A stretch of 64,000 bases of DNA. Source: Neostapfia colusana (taxonomy: Eukaryota; Streptophyta; Magnoliopsida; Poales; Poaceae). The stretch spans positions 38,569,760 through 38,633,759 of the forward strand of contig JASWHV010000010.1 in the NCBI GenBank assembly GCA_030760725.1, read 5' to 3'. Shown piece after piece: positions 33,390 through 45,059 of the stretch; position 1 is the first letter of the stretch, and the number at the start of each line of letters is the position of its first letter. The notes under the pieces are model-generated. The model made no database searches. It was not told the DNA's origin and saw nothing but the letters and a program-made list of their open reading frames with translations. The position numbers were made by a program, and so were the translations under genes.

Positions 33390-35218
33390 CTGCAACCATA
33401 CGACATTAACCATCAGTCCCGCAACATTTTGCATGCAGTCCAATAGAACTGGGCGGAAAAACATTATGACAACAAAACATGCGAAATATCTCGTAAGTAG
33501 ATAATGTAATAACTTTGCACAAGCTACACCATTACCAGACCAAACACAAGTTAGTTTAATCCAACTTGATGAACCCCCTGTTTGGAAGCTCAACATAACT
33601 GGGTTTGGTCTCTACGAGACATTATTATTGCGTTGTCATCACGTATAACACCCTTAGGGTACGACACCCTCTCCAATGAGCTCAACTGTCATTCTTCTGT
33701 CAGAATGACCAGTTTCTACCTATCCCAAGTTTTGATCTGGTTCTGTGCATTTTCATGACTCAAGTTGAATACCAAAGTTAAAGTTAACTTTAGTATCTTT
33801 CCAACGAGTATGCATTTGCCCCCAGATCAGATTTGACTAAAAAGTTATGCTAATTCAAAGTCAGCAGAATTTCTGGAAGAATTTTAACAGCACCTCCTTT
33901 GGAAGTGGCTGTTTTCAACCCTGATTTCCACTAAATTCTGTGCTGCAATTCCAGGAACTTTGAATCGCAAAGGTGTCACACATCTTCTACTCTTTCTAAG
34001 GATGTAATATATGACAATTTTAGATTTTTCTACTGGGAGTTATATTTGAAAAACAGATCAGTTCAGAGGATGTTTTACTCTGCCCTGGTTCTGGACAGTT
34101 TACATTTCTCTGGGCTTTAAGCCATCTTCAGGTGAGTTTCAGCTCTGGAAGTCTACAACAAGGTTGTAGAGGACTTGAATACCTTTCCAGAACTATATAG
34201 CACACCTCCCTGGGCTAAAAGACCTGTGAGTTATGCCCTGTTGAGGATCAGCAAACGTGCTGCCCAAAACAGAGCACTCTGCTTTTCATACTTTTGGCTA
34301 TACTGCTCCACTATCCCATTCTTATACCCAACCAGGGTCCTAAATGTTGAACCTATAGATTTTAATTCTTTATTATCATTATTCTCATGCATATGCCTAC
34401 CATGTCTCGGTACTACGTTGCTCACAAAAGAAAATCCTAACCGGATCATACCGGCATATACTTCTCAAGTGTGGCACTAAACGGTCTCTCGCACACGTTT
34501 TCTACACGGATACATACGTGGTTAGTACCTGCAGAAGGCCACACAATGATGGTGCACTCAAAGGTTGTTCATTTCAGGCAGTTCCATATTTAAAAGTAAA
34601 TGCAAACGCCCGTATCATTGTCATACGGCCGTCCTTGAGTTAGGTCACGTCTCAAGGTACGTGATCGTGTTTCAACACCACACGACGAGGAACCCGAGTA
34701 TGTCATGAACGGGTCGTCACGGTTGGGAATGTTATCAACCCAACGGATACCACCTACTGCCCGGCAGGGCACGCCGATGGCAAGCGCTGCGTATGTCCTC
34801 CTGGGCTATTTCCAGACGAACACACTCTCGCGTTACTGACCACGCGATGGGGTCTCCGCTTACTTGCCTAATGCACGCTAGGGATCAGCGTTTCATATGA
34901 ACTCAGGGACATGAAGAGTCCAAGAGGTTCATATTAACGTCTCACACCAAGCTGTGAGATCAATCCCTGAACCACGTTCCTCGTCAGGGAGAGCTAACCG
35001 AAATTGAACCGCTTTCGGTGGCGTTCCTTACCATACTTACCAGAGCGTAGGTGCGTCGTTACATAATTGAAATTCAGAATTATAACACATAAGTTAGTCT
35101 TTGCCACTTTAAGTAACTATGCTAATATAGTCCTTACTTGGGCAACTACCGAATCCTCACCGTATACCTAAGTTTTTCCCATAATGCAGTCCTTTAGTAC
35201 TGTGCTATCCCCACTGCA
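33390..35218 (-). other. Element D 5' leader
   Basis: 1.8 kb without a credible ORF. About 34400-34900 resembles the element C leader (19360-19830). On the minus strand, CTCTG then GTAAGTATGG at 35040 is a strong 5' splice-site match; with the TTGCAG before gag it would define an intron of 1651 bases (35040 to 33390). The middle (33700-34200) carries A/T-rich degenerate repeats with CTTTCCA words. Confidence 0.5.
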
Positions 35219-35230
35219 GCTCTGATACCA
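35219..35230 (-). other. Element D primer binding site (tRNA-iMet)
   Basis: On the minus strand TGGTATCAGAGC, three bases inside the 5' LTR. Confidence 0.92.
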
Positions 35231-35233
35231 GGC

Positions 35234-38200
35234 TGTGGCGGACCGGAATCCGCTCATCCAGGATCGCAGAGGGTGGTGCCGCGCGATGCGACACCCGACA
35301 GCACACGTCATAAGAACACAATATATTACATGGGAAAAACAGCTGAAACTGTACAAACAAGTACAAACTTCAGTTACAATTATTGTTCTATTACACAGCG
35401 GAAGACTACACCATACAACTCACGCCCGCCTATTTAGCAAAAGTCGGTTGCCCAGCCCTAGGGCAACCCACACTAGCTGCACGTCTCAGCTCAGCGCGGC
35501 GTGTACGGCTCCCACTCAGCCGTGGTCCCCGACGGAGGGTAACCCTCGCCGGTGGACTCGTACTCCGAGTCCGTGGGTGGCTCCTCACCTGAAAAACACT
35601 TAAGCAGCAACTGTGAGCACAAAGGCTCAGCAAGGCTTAACCGACTCACCTAAGCATGAAACTCTACATGAGGTGTACAATGGACATAGGATAGTACATT
35701 TCAGCAAAACGACACGCCTACAAGTTCATCCTTAGTTCAACTTTTAGCAACAAGTTAACAGTTCATGAAATCTGAAATTTAGTAAGCAGTGTTTGGTGGC
35801 ACACATGTAGCAATACAATTATATCAATCAGCATCATTGAATCAACATATTTCATCCATTAGTCTACGTTACGACGCAGTGAACAAGCAGTACTCGTCAC
35901 CGCGAGGGACGGCGAATCGACTCGATATACACCTGCAGGGAAAACCCAAAGAGCACGTCACGTACGCCCACCCGTGGAGCTGCACAGCACGCTCACTCGA
36001 TGTCGTACGGGACAACCTTTCACCCAACAGCCCAACCGTCGAACCGGTCGCACCGAAACGAGCAGGAGGTTCCCCACACGGAGAATCTCTCTATGCCCGT
36101 TGGCAGATTTCCACCTTGCTGCCCTCAACCTACACCTATAAATCGGTGTGCTATGCCTCGACGCCCGGAGGTTTAGGCTACATCGGTTTATCAGGGCCCA
36201 TATATCCGATATGCCTTCGGTACGTTCAATACTTGTTCAGCAGGGCCGCACACGGATCGGTCCTCAATCGACACGGGCAGGGCTGCGCACACAAGACTCT
36301 CTCTTGCTGCGCCCTAGCCCCTGCCTAGTCTCATTTTCATTACTAAGTGATCTCACATCACTCAACCGAACCCGTGTGTCCCAATGCCTATCTCGCGAGT
36401 AGATTCCAACTACTCTACTTGTACCGAAGTCCTATGACTCATTAAGCATAGCCTGTCTACTTGAGGTCCTTAACACTACCCTCACTCTTTTAGGAACCTT
36501 TGGTTATGCAAGTGGGGTTTCATTCGTCCTGTACCTAATGCACATACATACTTCATATGACACATGTAAACAAAGTAAAACTTTTAAAAAGTGTTAATGC
36601 AAACCGGGGCTTGCCTTGTTGCTGCTGGTCAGGAGTTAGTTCTTCGTCCGGAAGAAGGAAGTCCAGCACTTCCGGAGTCTCTTCTTCAACGGCTACACGT
36701 TAATGAAATACTATACGTTAATTTAGATGCACAGGTGAGTTTTAGAGTAAGACTTCTACTATTAGTTCTAATAACCAGCCTCTAACACCTGGAACTTTGT
36801 TTAAGAATTTAAATATGAACTGGTGTTGGTGGTTTGGCTTGGACTTAGTCACATGGTTAAATGCTAAGTGGTTTTCCCCCTTTTCCATCTTAATCCCTTA
36901 AGTGGGTAAACAGGACAGGGGTGATCTAGAGCTCCAATGGAGCTGAGAATTTTTGTGTGAGTTCCTTGTCACAAGAAAAACTCTCTGGACCAAACATTAG
37001 CACTTTTCATGGAGTGGTTTGCTCAGAATAATTCTCTTGGCAAATCAGCAAGGAAGAATTAATTCTGAGGTAATACCCCTGTTCATGCTCAACTTAATGA
37101 ACTACAATTTCTATTATAGCTCATAGAGTTTGCATGAATTTTCCTAGCATTTTTGGAGTCAAGGTTTGCCCAGAATTAAATTTCCAAGTTATGGAAATTC
37201 TCTGAAAATGTTTCTGCATTCAAATGAACACAGCACCTTCCAATTTGAATTGCTCTGACCAAATCATCTCCAAATGGTCTGAAACTTTTACAGGGGTTTA
37301 CTAATGTCCTAAAGAACATTCTGGCAAAATTTGGGGATTTTTGGATGAACCAAACTCCCTCTAAAATTCTTTTGCTGAAAAGCTTTAAAGAATTTTCCAG
37401 AATTAATTAAAGGGTTTCATATAAATTGGGTTCTACATTTGGATAGTACTCTATCAGAGGAATCCAACGAAATTTGTTTCACAATTTTTGGATTCTCCTA
37501 CCCGAAGTTGTAGCTATTCAAAGTTTGAACTAAACACTGAAATTCCCCAAAATGTTCAAATACTGGCTGTGGGTCCGGGGACAGGTGTCACGCGTCAGGG
37601 CAAGCCACACGAGGCTACAGGTTATTTCCCGCGCCTCCACACCAGATCCCTGCGCCACAGCTGATCAAATATTTGAAAAACCGTCGCTGACGGGCGGGAC
37701 CCACCGGTCGTCTTCTACCTCCGGCCACCCGCGCCTGCGCGCCGCCGGGTTCGCCGGAGTTCGACGGATTCCGGCCTCCCGGCCATCCCCCGAGCTCTCC
37801 CTCGCCGCTAGGGCCTAATTTCCCGTGCTGAACACGATGGAACACTCTTCCCCGGTCGGTGATGGCTCTAACCTAGCTGGCCACGGTGCGGCGTCTCTGG
37901 ACTGGCTCGGCAACGTCGCCCGGTCACCCTAGCCTGCCCAGACCTCGGTGGAACGGCGCTACAGCACCAGTGGACCAAAGGGATGCTCGACCTAGCCTCA
38001 AAACTGCTCGGGACCGGCGGCTAATGGTGCCTCACCGTGCACCCGAAGCCTCCTCCGCGTTTGAGGTCGGAAATTCTGGATTTCATGCGGTCTACGTGCA
38101 TATTTCCAACTAGGGTTGTGAAGGACTACTGATCGCCGGTTAGTGGCGGTCCTGTGTGCAAGGTTTCACGGCCTAAGAACGAGAGGGACGATCGAATTTG

Positions 38201-39295
38201 GTATTACCGTATCAGGAGGTCGGATGGTGCCCGACGGCGATCTTTTCCCAAATTCGAGCCTAGTAGATCATCTCATGGCTTGAGCCTCGGGGACGAGCAT
38301 CAGGGGCTACCAGCGCATCCGAGGGTGCTCTAGCTCGGGCCTGAGAAGCTCTGGGTGGGTCTGTCCACGTGAGACCAGCTTCGGTTCTCCGCCGGACAGC
38401 TCTGTTTTCTCGGCGCCGTTTGCCGAATTGTGCGCGTCACAGGCTAGGGCCTTTGGGGTTGCGGGGCTGGTGTGGGAGAGCAGGCACAGGCGCTGCGTTT
38501 CTGTACTGCCGGTGCGCACAACCGAGGTTTGGTTGAGGCCGGCGATCGGGGAGAAAGGAGTGCGGCGGTGAGCGCCGATTGCTGTTTGCGCGTGGAAAGA
38601 ACAGCTAGCGCGCGATAAAAGCGAAGATGGCAACGTGCTGCAGCCGGTTTCCGGGATAAGGAGCAGGCCAGCGCGAAATGGGAGCAGGAGGTGGAGCCTC
38701 GGTCGACGGGGGCGGCCGCTCGGTGTCGCCCCGGGGTTACACCTCGGTGGAGTGAAGTCCAGAGAGAAACTTAAGTGTTAAGTATACTCATTCCTATGAC
38801 ATGTGGGCCCCACAACTCAGTACCTCTTTTCCTCAAAATATCTCCAAAGTTTGACAATTATCCAACCCAGTTGTTTGAAAATTGGAAACTGAGCTCATTT
38901 GACAAGTTTGGACAAATTCCATGCAAATTCAAATATTCATTTGAATTCTTTGCACATTTGATTTCCTTTGGAAAAATGGGCAGCAAGACTTTTCAAAAAT
39001 TAATGAAACTTTGCCTCCCCACTAATTCGGACCTAAGGAATCCAAATATGCCACTTGATCCTTGTGTTAGCTGCTGCAAACAATAGTTTGGACACAACAG
39101 TTTTGAATTCCTCATTGTGTGATCATATGTGTATAAACCCTACTTTGTGAAAGTGAAGACTCTCCCCTCTAATCACTCTTTTGATGGAGGTTACATGCTT
39201 TTCACAACATTTCCTAAGGTGTCCACAATGAAAATTGTGGTGTTGTGAGATGAAGAAAAAAATTTTTTACAAGTCCCTTTTCTTGGGCTTTTACA
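35234..39295 (-). repeat. Element D 5' LTR
   Basis: 4062 bp, about 24 differences from 24731-28791 by eye. One arm of the palindrome has a substitution here (CTACTCT instead of CTACTCG, near 36410-36416). It ends CTTTTACA before the TATAC target duplication. Confidence 0.95.
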
Positions 39296-39941
39296 TATAC
39301 GAAGGAGGAACAAACCTAGCGTGCATCCCTTCTTTTAACGCAGCCCATGTCTGTGGTGCATTACGTGTATTGACAAGTTCATTTCACCAAATTATAGCAA
39401 AATCTTTAAACTCACTAGTGGCTTGTCTAACTCTATGTCGCTCAGGAACAAGATGAGAGCTAAATTTTTGTTCTACCGTCATCTCCCAATTCAAGTAAGT
39501 CTCAGCATCATAAGATCCATAAAATGTTGGAATAGAAAACTTAATCTTAGCATAAGGATCATTATCTTGCCCAGGAGCATGAGGACGAGGTCTACCTCCC
39601 ATACCTTGACGATTTCGTCGATGGCGACGGCGCTGCTGTGCATCAACCTCATCGTTATTGAAGTCATCCTCTGTGTCGTAGTGAGCATGTGCATCACCAT
39701 CAAGGATGATAGAGGGTGTAGCTTGTTGGGGAAGACGAGTCTCCATCTCGTCCAACCGTGTGGTCAGACCAGCAACACTTGTATGGAGCCTCTGAAAGGT
39801 GGCTGTTGTAGTGGTCTGGTAATTGTTGAAAGCTTCGGTCATTGCCCGCATCATGTCCCTTAGTTCCACATGGGACACGCACTCATCATCATCCGGAGGT
39901 GTAGAACCAGAGGTCTTATCCATAGGCTTCTTTCCTGTCAT
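39296..39941 (-). pseudogene. CRM gag, N-terminal part
   Basis: The ATG is at 39941 (MTGKKPMDKT). The Gag N-terminus contains MMRAMTEAF and RLDEMETRLPQQ, then a linker and the KFSIPTFYGSYDAETYLNWE region of CRM Gag. TGA at 39384-39386 replaces a conserved Trp codon. The frame is otherwise open to the element D insertion point, with FVPPSY as the last residues. It assembles the virus-like particle in intact relatives. Confidence 0.9.
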
Positions 39942-41040
39942 TGTTATTACAAAACAGAAACGAAGACAAAAAGATCATGAAGAACCCTATTCCTACGCTC
40001 TCCGAAGTGGGTGAAAATCGATCAGTAAGATGCGTCTTACCCTGCTCTTACAAGTTTCTTACCAGCACTGCAGGTGGCCAACGGTGACCGGTGTGGAGCA
40101 AGCAGAGAGTGGGTGTGATTGCAAAGGTTACCTGTTCTGCTCGAGAGAAGGTGGAGCTTAGACGGCTCAAATGCAGTATATGTATGTGGCACACAAGTTA
40201 GTAACAGATAGCAATGTTGAATAAGTGTCCAAAGAATTTCACCTAGTTGCTGGCTAAGAATGTATTAGAACAGTTGTGGCAACAAGCAAGGACAAGGATG
40301 AATGATGATGAACAACAAGGATAATATCAGCAAGTATCCAGCACTCACACAGAAATAGCACAACTAGAAAACCCCTTAGCCTCCTGTTTTTGTCTTGAAG
40401 CACTAGTAGAAATCAAAATATTTTTTCTCTTTATTTTTTTATATTTTTTCTCAACCAGGGGCACAAGAATAGAAACAGCACCAAGTATTTGCTCAAACTG
40501 ATGAAAGATGAGATCGGCACAAATTCAGGAGCAATTGGAAAAACTGGTGCTGGAACTTCGGAGTTCAAAACAAGGGCCTTCTTAATTTTTTAATTTTTTT
40601 GAAAATGCCGTGACCGGCATAGCTGGTGTATCATATGTGGACTTTTTCTAGACCTTTCCGGGACAAAAAATGCGCCTCAATCGGAGTTACGAGCGAAAAG
40701 TTATGCCCGTTTTAAGGAGGATACCCCGAATCAGGTTTTGGTGGTGGTGGAAACTGCAACAGAAACGAATCTGTGGATGGAATTTTTTTGTAGATTGGTT
40801 TTTTGTAGATGGAAGCGGATGGAAGAAACAAAACTGAACCAAAACAAATCTAAACCAGCAACCAGACTCTACCTAGGACACGAACTCAGAACTACGGACT
40901 CCGAAACTAAATTGTGCAAAAGGTTGAGCGGGGGTTGTAGGTCAGGGAAACTAAAAATTTTTTGTGGCTTTTTGTGGACGATAGGACTGAAACAAAATAA
41001 ATCTAAACGGCACACAAATATACCTCATGGTGAACCTGGA
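39942..41040 (-). other. CRM 5' leader
   Basis: 1.1 kb between primer binding site and gag. It is A/T-rich in the middle (about 40400-40600) and holds no convincing ORF. A 128-codon frame on the opposite strand (40738-41124) runs into the LTR and resembles no protein. Confidence 0.7.
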
Positions 41041-41052
41041 AATCTGATACCA
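41041..41052 (-). other. CRM primer binding site
   Basis: On the minus strand TGGTATCAGATT, 2 bases inside the 5' LTR; it matches initiator tRNA-Met except at the distal end. Confidence 0.8.
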
Positions 41053-41054
41053 AT

Positions 41055-41592
41055 TCATAGGAGGATGATTCCCGATCTTCCGAGAGGTAGGGTAAACTTG
41101 ATTAGGTGGAGATCTCGACGTTGATGATCCAAGGCTCCGAACGAACGAAACCCCGCAATCACTACACCACTGCTCCGTTGGTTATCACCCGTGTCACACG
41201 AATGACCTCACCACGAAGGCTTATCCCTGCAAGCGCAATCAAGAACACAAGCAAGAACAGAGAAGTTGCAATCAAAACTGAATTGATCACGAATTTGGGG
41301 TCTCACAGCCAATGATCGATGACACTGTTCAATGACAGATTGTAACTAAGCAAAACCCGACCCTAATGTGGTGACGGCTGCTGTATAAAAAGGAGTTTAG
41401 GGACGTGAAAGACCCCTGGATGCAACCCTAATGGACTTCCACACGATACACGGGCCAGCAGCCCAAAAGGCGGTGGCGCAGCACCGGACAGATTCTGGAC
41501 GCCCACTTGTTTCGCTGATTCCCGTCAACTTAGAAGGAATTTTGAGGTGGGGCTGGTTCCATTGGAAGAATTATGAAATCACGGTTCCAACC
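41055..41592 (-). repeat. CRM 5' LTR, inner part
   Basis: Colinear with 4458-4995 of the 3' LTR. It is interrupted after TTCCAACC by element B and resumes at 52161 with ATATATAGAA. Confidence 0.92.
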
Positions 41593-41749
41593 TGTGACAC
41601 CCTCATCTCGGGTGTCAGCATATGTTCATGTTTTATGAAGAGGAGACACTTTAAGAAAAGTAGGGACAGAGAAAAATATCAAAAGGATAGCCAATGAGAG
41701 CCGAATCCAGCTCTCAGAAAGCGCCGAAGACTACTCACCGCGGCCGCTG

Positions 41750-42310
41750 GCCACGTGGCGTGTTCGGAGCTCATCCCTGCGAAGTGGGGAGAGACCGCCG
41801 CTAAGCTGGCTACGTGGCAGGCTCGGGGCTCGTCTCCGCAAAAGGGAGAGGTCCGACCCTGGGGGACACGTGTTGCTCTCGGAGCTTTCCTCTGCGGAAG
41901 AAGCAAAGGCATTTCCGCAGGACACATGTCACCTTCGGAGCTAGTTGTCACGGAAATCATAGGACCGGTCGCACGGGATACGTGTCGGTCTCGGAGCTCA
42001 CCTCCGAGAGGTCCGGTTCGGTCTTGGAGCTCACCTCCGAGAGGTCCGGTTCTATCGGACACGTGTCGCCACCGGAGCTTATCTCCGGGAGGTCTGTCGC
42101 TGCTGGACACGTGTCGACCTCGGGGCATGTCCCTGAGGGAAGAAGAGAGGAAAGACCGGCGCCAACACGTGGCGTGCGCGGAGCTCACCTCCAAAGGAGG
42201 GGGAGGTCTCGCTCGTGACACGCGGCACAACCGGAGCTCGTCTCTGCGGAGAAGGAGATACCAGGCCCCGGAAGGACACGTGGAGCCTCCGGAGCTCATC
42301 GCCGCAAAGG
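41750..42310 (+). promoter_or_regulatory. G-box repeat array of element B 5' LTR
   Basis: It has the same degenerate 50-60 bp units as in element E, with CACGTG cores at 41752, near 41866, 42059, 42107, 42165 and 42276 and GGAGCTCA words between. One unit part is duplicated exactly but for one base (41987-42019 and 42020-42052). Confidence 0.75.
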
Positions 42311-42487
42311 TAACGAGTTCTGGAGCAGCTGTTACGCGTAAGAATATCGGTACGAAAAGGAAACCGACCTGAATTCCACAATGTTACTGCACCAAATCAA
42401 CTAAAGATAAGATGATAGGATCCAACGACGATCTGAATAAGACTCTTATTTGGGGTACAATCAGATTAGGACTCTTATCTTCCCGAT

Positions 42488-42495
42488 TATAAATA
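42488..42495 (+). promoter_or_regulatory. TATA box of element B 5' LTR
   Basis: TATAAATA followed by GAACCCC, the same context as in E and F. It is the only TATA match placed directly after the repeat array. Confidence 0.75.
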
Positions 42496-44613
42496 GAACC
42501 CCAAACCTCTGGCCGAAACCACAAACTTCTTTTCCAACCGATGAGCCGACGACTTAGAGCCCTAGCCCCAACTTGCCGAGTAAATCATCACCGGAGCGCG
42601 GCAAGGAAGATCGCCGGAGGAAAGCCCAGCGTCTGAGGAGGACCTCGAAGACCGAGAGGAACGTAAGGTAGGCCCCAATACCACCTTACGATATCGTTGT
42701 ATTTTCCTTGCATCTGTTCTTTGATTCCTTTCGAACAGAAGCATTCTCGTGGACAGATCACTTCATGATCAGATTGATCTAAAGACAAGATCATTGTCAC
42801 GTCCACCTTTGATCCGAACACCTCTGTCCATGCAAGCCATGCAAGAACAGACCGATCTAATAAAATTAATCATAGGATGGAATGCATGTGCATCATCGCA
42901 TCTAGTTTAAGGTTTGTGCATGATATTGATTGCTGTGAATCTTGTATGCACATGATCCTACCTAGCAGAACAAGCTCAGGGAGCTGTCTACAACGAACTG
43001 CAGCAACCAGGTTTTGAGATCCAAGAACAACCAGAACCGCAAGAACAAGGCAAGTGCTCCTTGACCATGTTGATCCTATGTTTTGGGTAAAACTATATTG
43101 TTTGTGAAAAGGTGTGTGTGCTGAGTCAAACATGATGGGAAACCGTTTTTATAGGAGTTTACTAGTTTTGGTTAAACCACCCTTGTCGCCTGGGAAGTTT
43201 ATGAGTCGGGTATGGTTTTTGCTTTATGCTTCGCTGAGTTCATGGGATCAGGAAGCGAGATAGATGTGTCTAGCTAACTGCACTCGTAATGATAATGAGA
43301 AACTGATGTTGTTAATAAACGTGGATTGGAGGGAGATCTAGGCAAGCCTGGGTTTGTGAATGAGGTAGCATGAGATGGTGGTTTACTTACCATAGATCTA
43401 AGGACCAGTTCATGCATGCACATGCCAGGATAACAGTGCCATCACAAGGCCAAGTATGGGTGCGGCTTAGCTGAGTAATTAGGTAAGTTGCTAGAGTGTT
43501 ATGGACTGTGGAAGGCGTGGGGAATGGGAGTCGAGTGAGGACTGCCCTGGGAACTGCATGGCACAAGAGGGGACCCGTGGGTTGGAGAATTGGAGATTCT
43601 AGCCTTCCGGTGAAACCTTAGTGAGTCGATACATCTAGTAGCCCCTTTGTAAAGGCTATTTTGTGATCTCTTGGCCATACACCGACGGTCATGTACTGGT
43701 ATAATGGAGGTTCTGCAGTCGCGACGGGTGACGAAATCACAAACTTGTGGGTAAAGAGGTGCAAACTCTGCAGAGTTAATAAAACAATCATGATAGCCGA
43801 GCTTACGGTCATGAGCACCTGGCTAAACTACCATGATTAGTTGGGATGGTTATTGGGAAGGTTCTTGGTTATGGTTAATGAGTTTGTTATGGTTTGGTTG
43901 TTGGGACTGTTGAGTCCAGGTAATAAGATGGTTGCATGACTGTTGAGTCATGGCAACGAGTTTGGTATCGGTATGAGACGAAGTTGTTTTGAGATTGTAG
44001 CGAATACGGGGAGGTATTCGTGAGATGGTAGCGAATACTAGGAGGTATTCGTGAGTAAGAATGATGTTGGTTAATGTTCGGGTGGAACATGGAAAGAGAT
44101 AGAGGTATGTTGGTAATTCAATACATGCTGGGATTACATTCACTAAAGTTAAGTTGCTGTTTTATCATGGTTTTATAAATCTGCTTTTCTGCAAATAAGT
44201 CTTTTTATACCTACCTTGTTATGAGCTGCATATCATGTGTTTTTCCCGCACTTGCTGAGTACATCATTGTACTCAAACATGCATTATTACTTCATCATCA
44301 GCAGCAGGAGAAGCCTACTATGAAGACCAAGTGGAGCATTATGGCGTGTGATCTGTTCTCAACCTTGCCTGTGGAAAGGAGTAGAGATGGAGCCACTACT
44401 GCTTAGTTTTGCTTCCGCATTAGAAATAAAGACTTCCGCTGTGAGCATGAGTCCAAGACTCATGATACATCGTAACAAACTCTGTTATTCGTGGATATAT
44501 ATATAATCTGAATTCAGTTTGTGGAACATATGTGTATGTGTCATTAACATCCTGGGCACACATATGCATTAGTTCTTGGTTCCGTGGTTTTCCACAGAAC
44601 TGAGAGCGTCACA

Positions 44614-45059
44614 GATTGGTATCAGAGGCACGGGTTGACAGTAGGTTACACGCCTAGATAGAAACCTTAGATTGATATTAGAGCCCCGGGTTAACAGTAA
44701 GTTACACCCCTAAATAGGAGTCACAGGTAACTAAGCCACGCTGACCAAAAGAAGCATCCTAGGGTGAATGGCTTAGATTGGCCTTTATACCCACCTTGAC
44801 ATAGGAAACCATCCTTGAATAGGAGTTGTGTGGGCCCTTGTGATGATTATTTGTGATTGTGTGCTTAGTGTGAGTTGTGGGACGTCTCAAAACGTTGTCC
44901 ATATCCACACGTAAGAAGAAAGAGGTGTGAGATGTTTCGGCACTTGCTCACATCCTCATATGGGCTAATATATACATAGTCCAACTCACCTTGATGCATA
45001 TAGTTGAGGGAATCTACCTAACCTTCTAACCTTCTATTCTATTTTGTCCTCTCTCGCAG
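44614..45059 (+). other. Element B leader with candidate intron 44911-45059
   Basis: 446 bases between the LTR and gag. After the PBS repeats, CCACAC then GTAAGA at 44911 is a donor-like site. CTTCTAAC, a pyrimidine run and CTCTCTCGCAG end at 45059, directly before the gag start codon position. The implied intron is 149 bases; E and F have 151 bases at the same place. Confidence 0.6.
44617..44628 (+). other. Element B primer binding site (tRNA-iMet)
   Basis: TGGTATCAGAGG, 3 bases after the LTR end. A degenerate second copy of the whole PBS segment follows at about 44668 (TTGATATTAGAGCC), with the flanking GGGTTRACAGTARGTTACA also repeated. Confidence 0.88.

Larger units (their letters stand above)
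24731..39295 (-). mobile_element. Element D: complete T3-family Tekay/Del-type chromovirus, youngest insertion
   Basis: It is 14.6 kb with 4.06 kb LTRs (24731-28791 and 35234-39295), a perfect target duplication, primer binding site, polypurine tract and a gag-pol with one frameshift. I counted about 24 differences between its LTRs, about 0.6%, the lowest in the window. LTRs on the plus strand start TGTGGCGGACC and end CTTTTACA. It sits in the CRM gag. Unlike element C it has no extra ORF before gag. Confidence 0.95.
41593..44613 (+). repeat. Element B 5' LTR
   Basis: It starts TGTGACACCC and ends GCGTCACA. It holds a G-box repeat array (41750-42310), a TATA box and AATAAA at 44424-44429 followed by CTTCCGCTGTG. 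TATA-to-polyadenylation distance is about 1.9 kb, so the R region is unusually long. It has a 33-bp tandem duplication at 41987-42052 that the 3' LTR lacks. Confidence 0.93.

Noticed and set aside
33390..33596. 69-residue N-terminal extension of element D gag-pol
   Set aside because: No similarity to element C or to Gag; the ATG at 33389 matches the family start and follows a CAG acceptor-like site.
40738..41124. 128-codon plus-strand ORF in the CRM leader
   Set aside because: It is antisense to the element, runs into the LTR and shows no recognisable domain.
43900..44070. Short direct repeats (GTAGCGAATACG, AGGTATTCGTGAG) that look like a small array
   Set aside because: Only two to three copies, without regular spacers, present in all T2 LTRs; ordinary LTR tandem duplication, not CRISPR.
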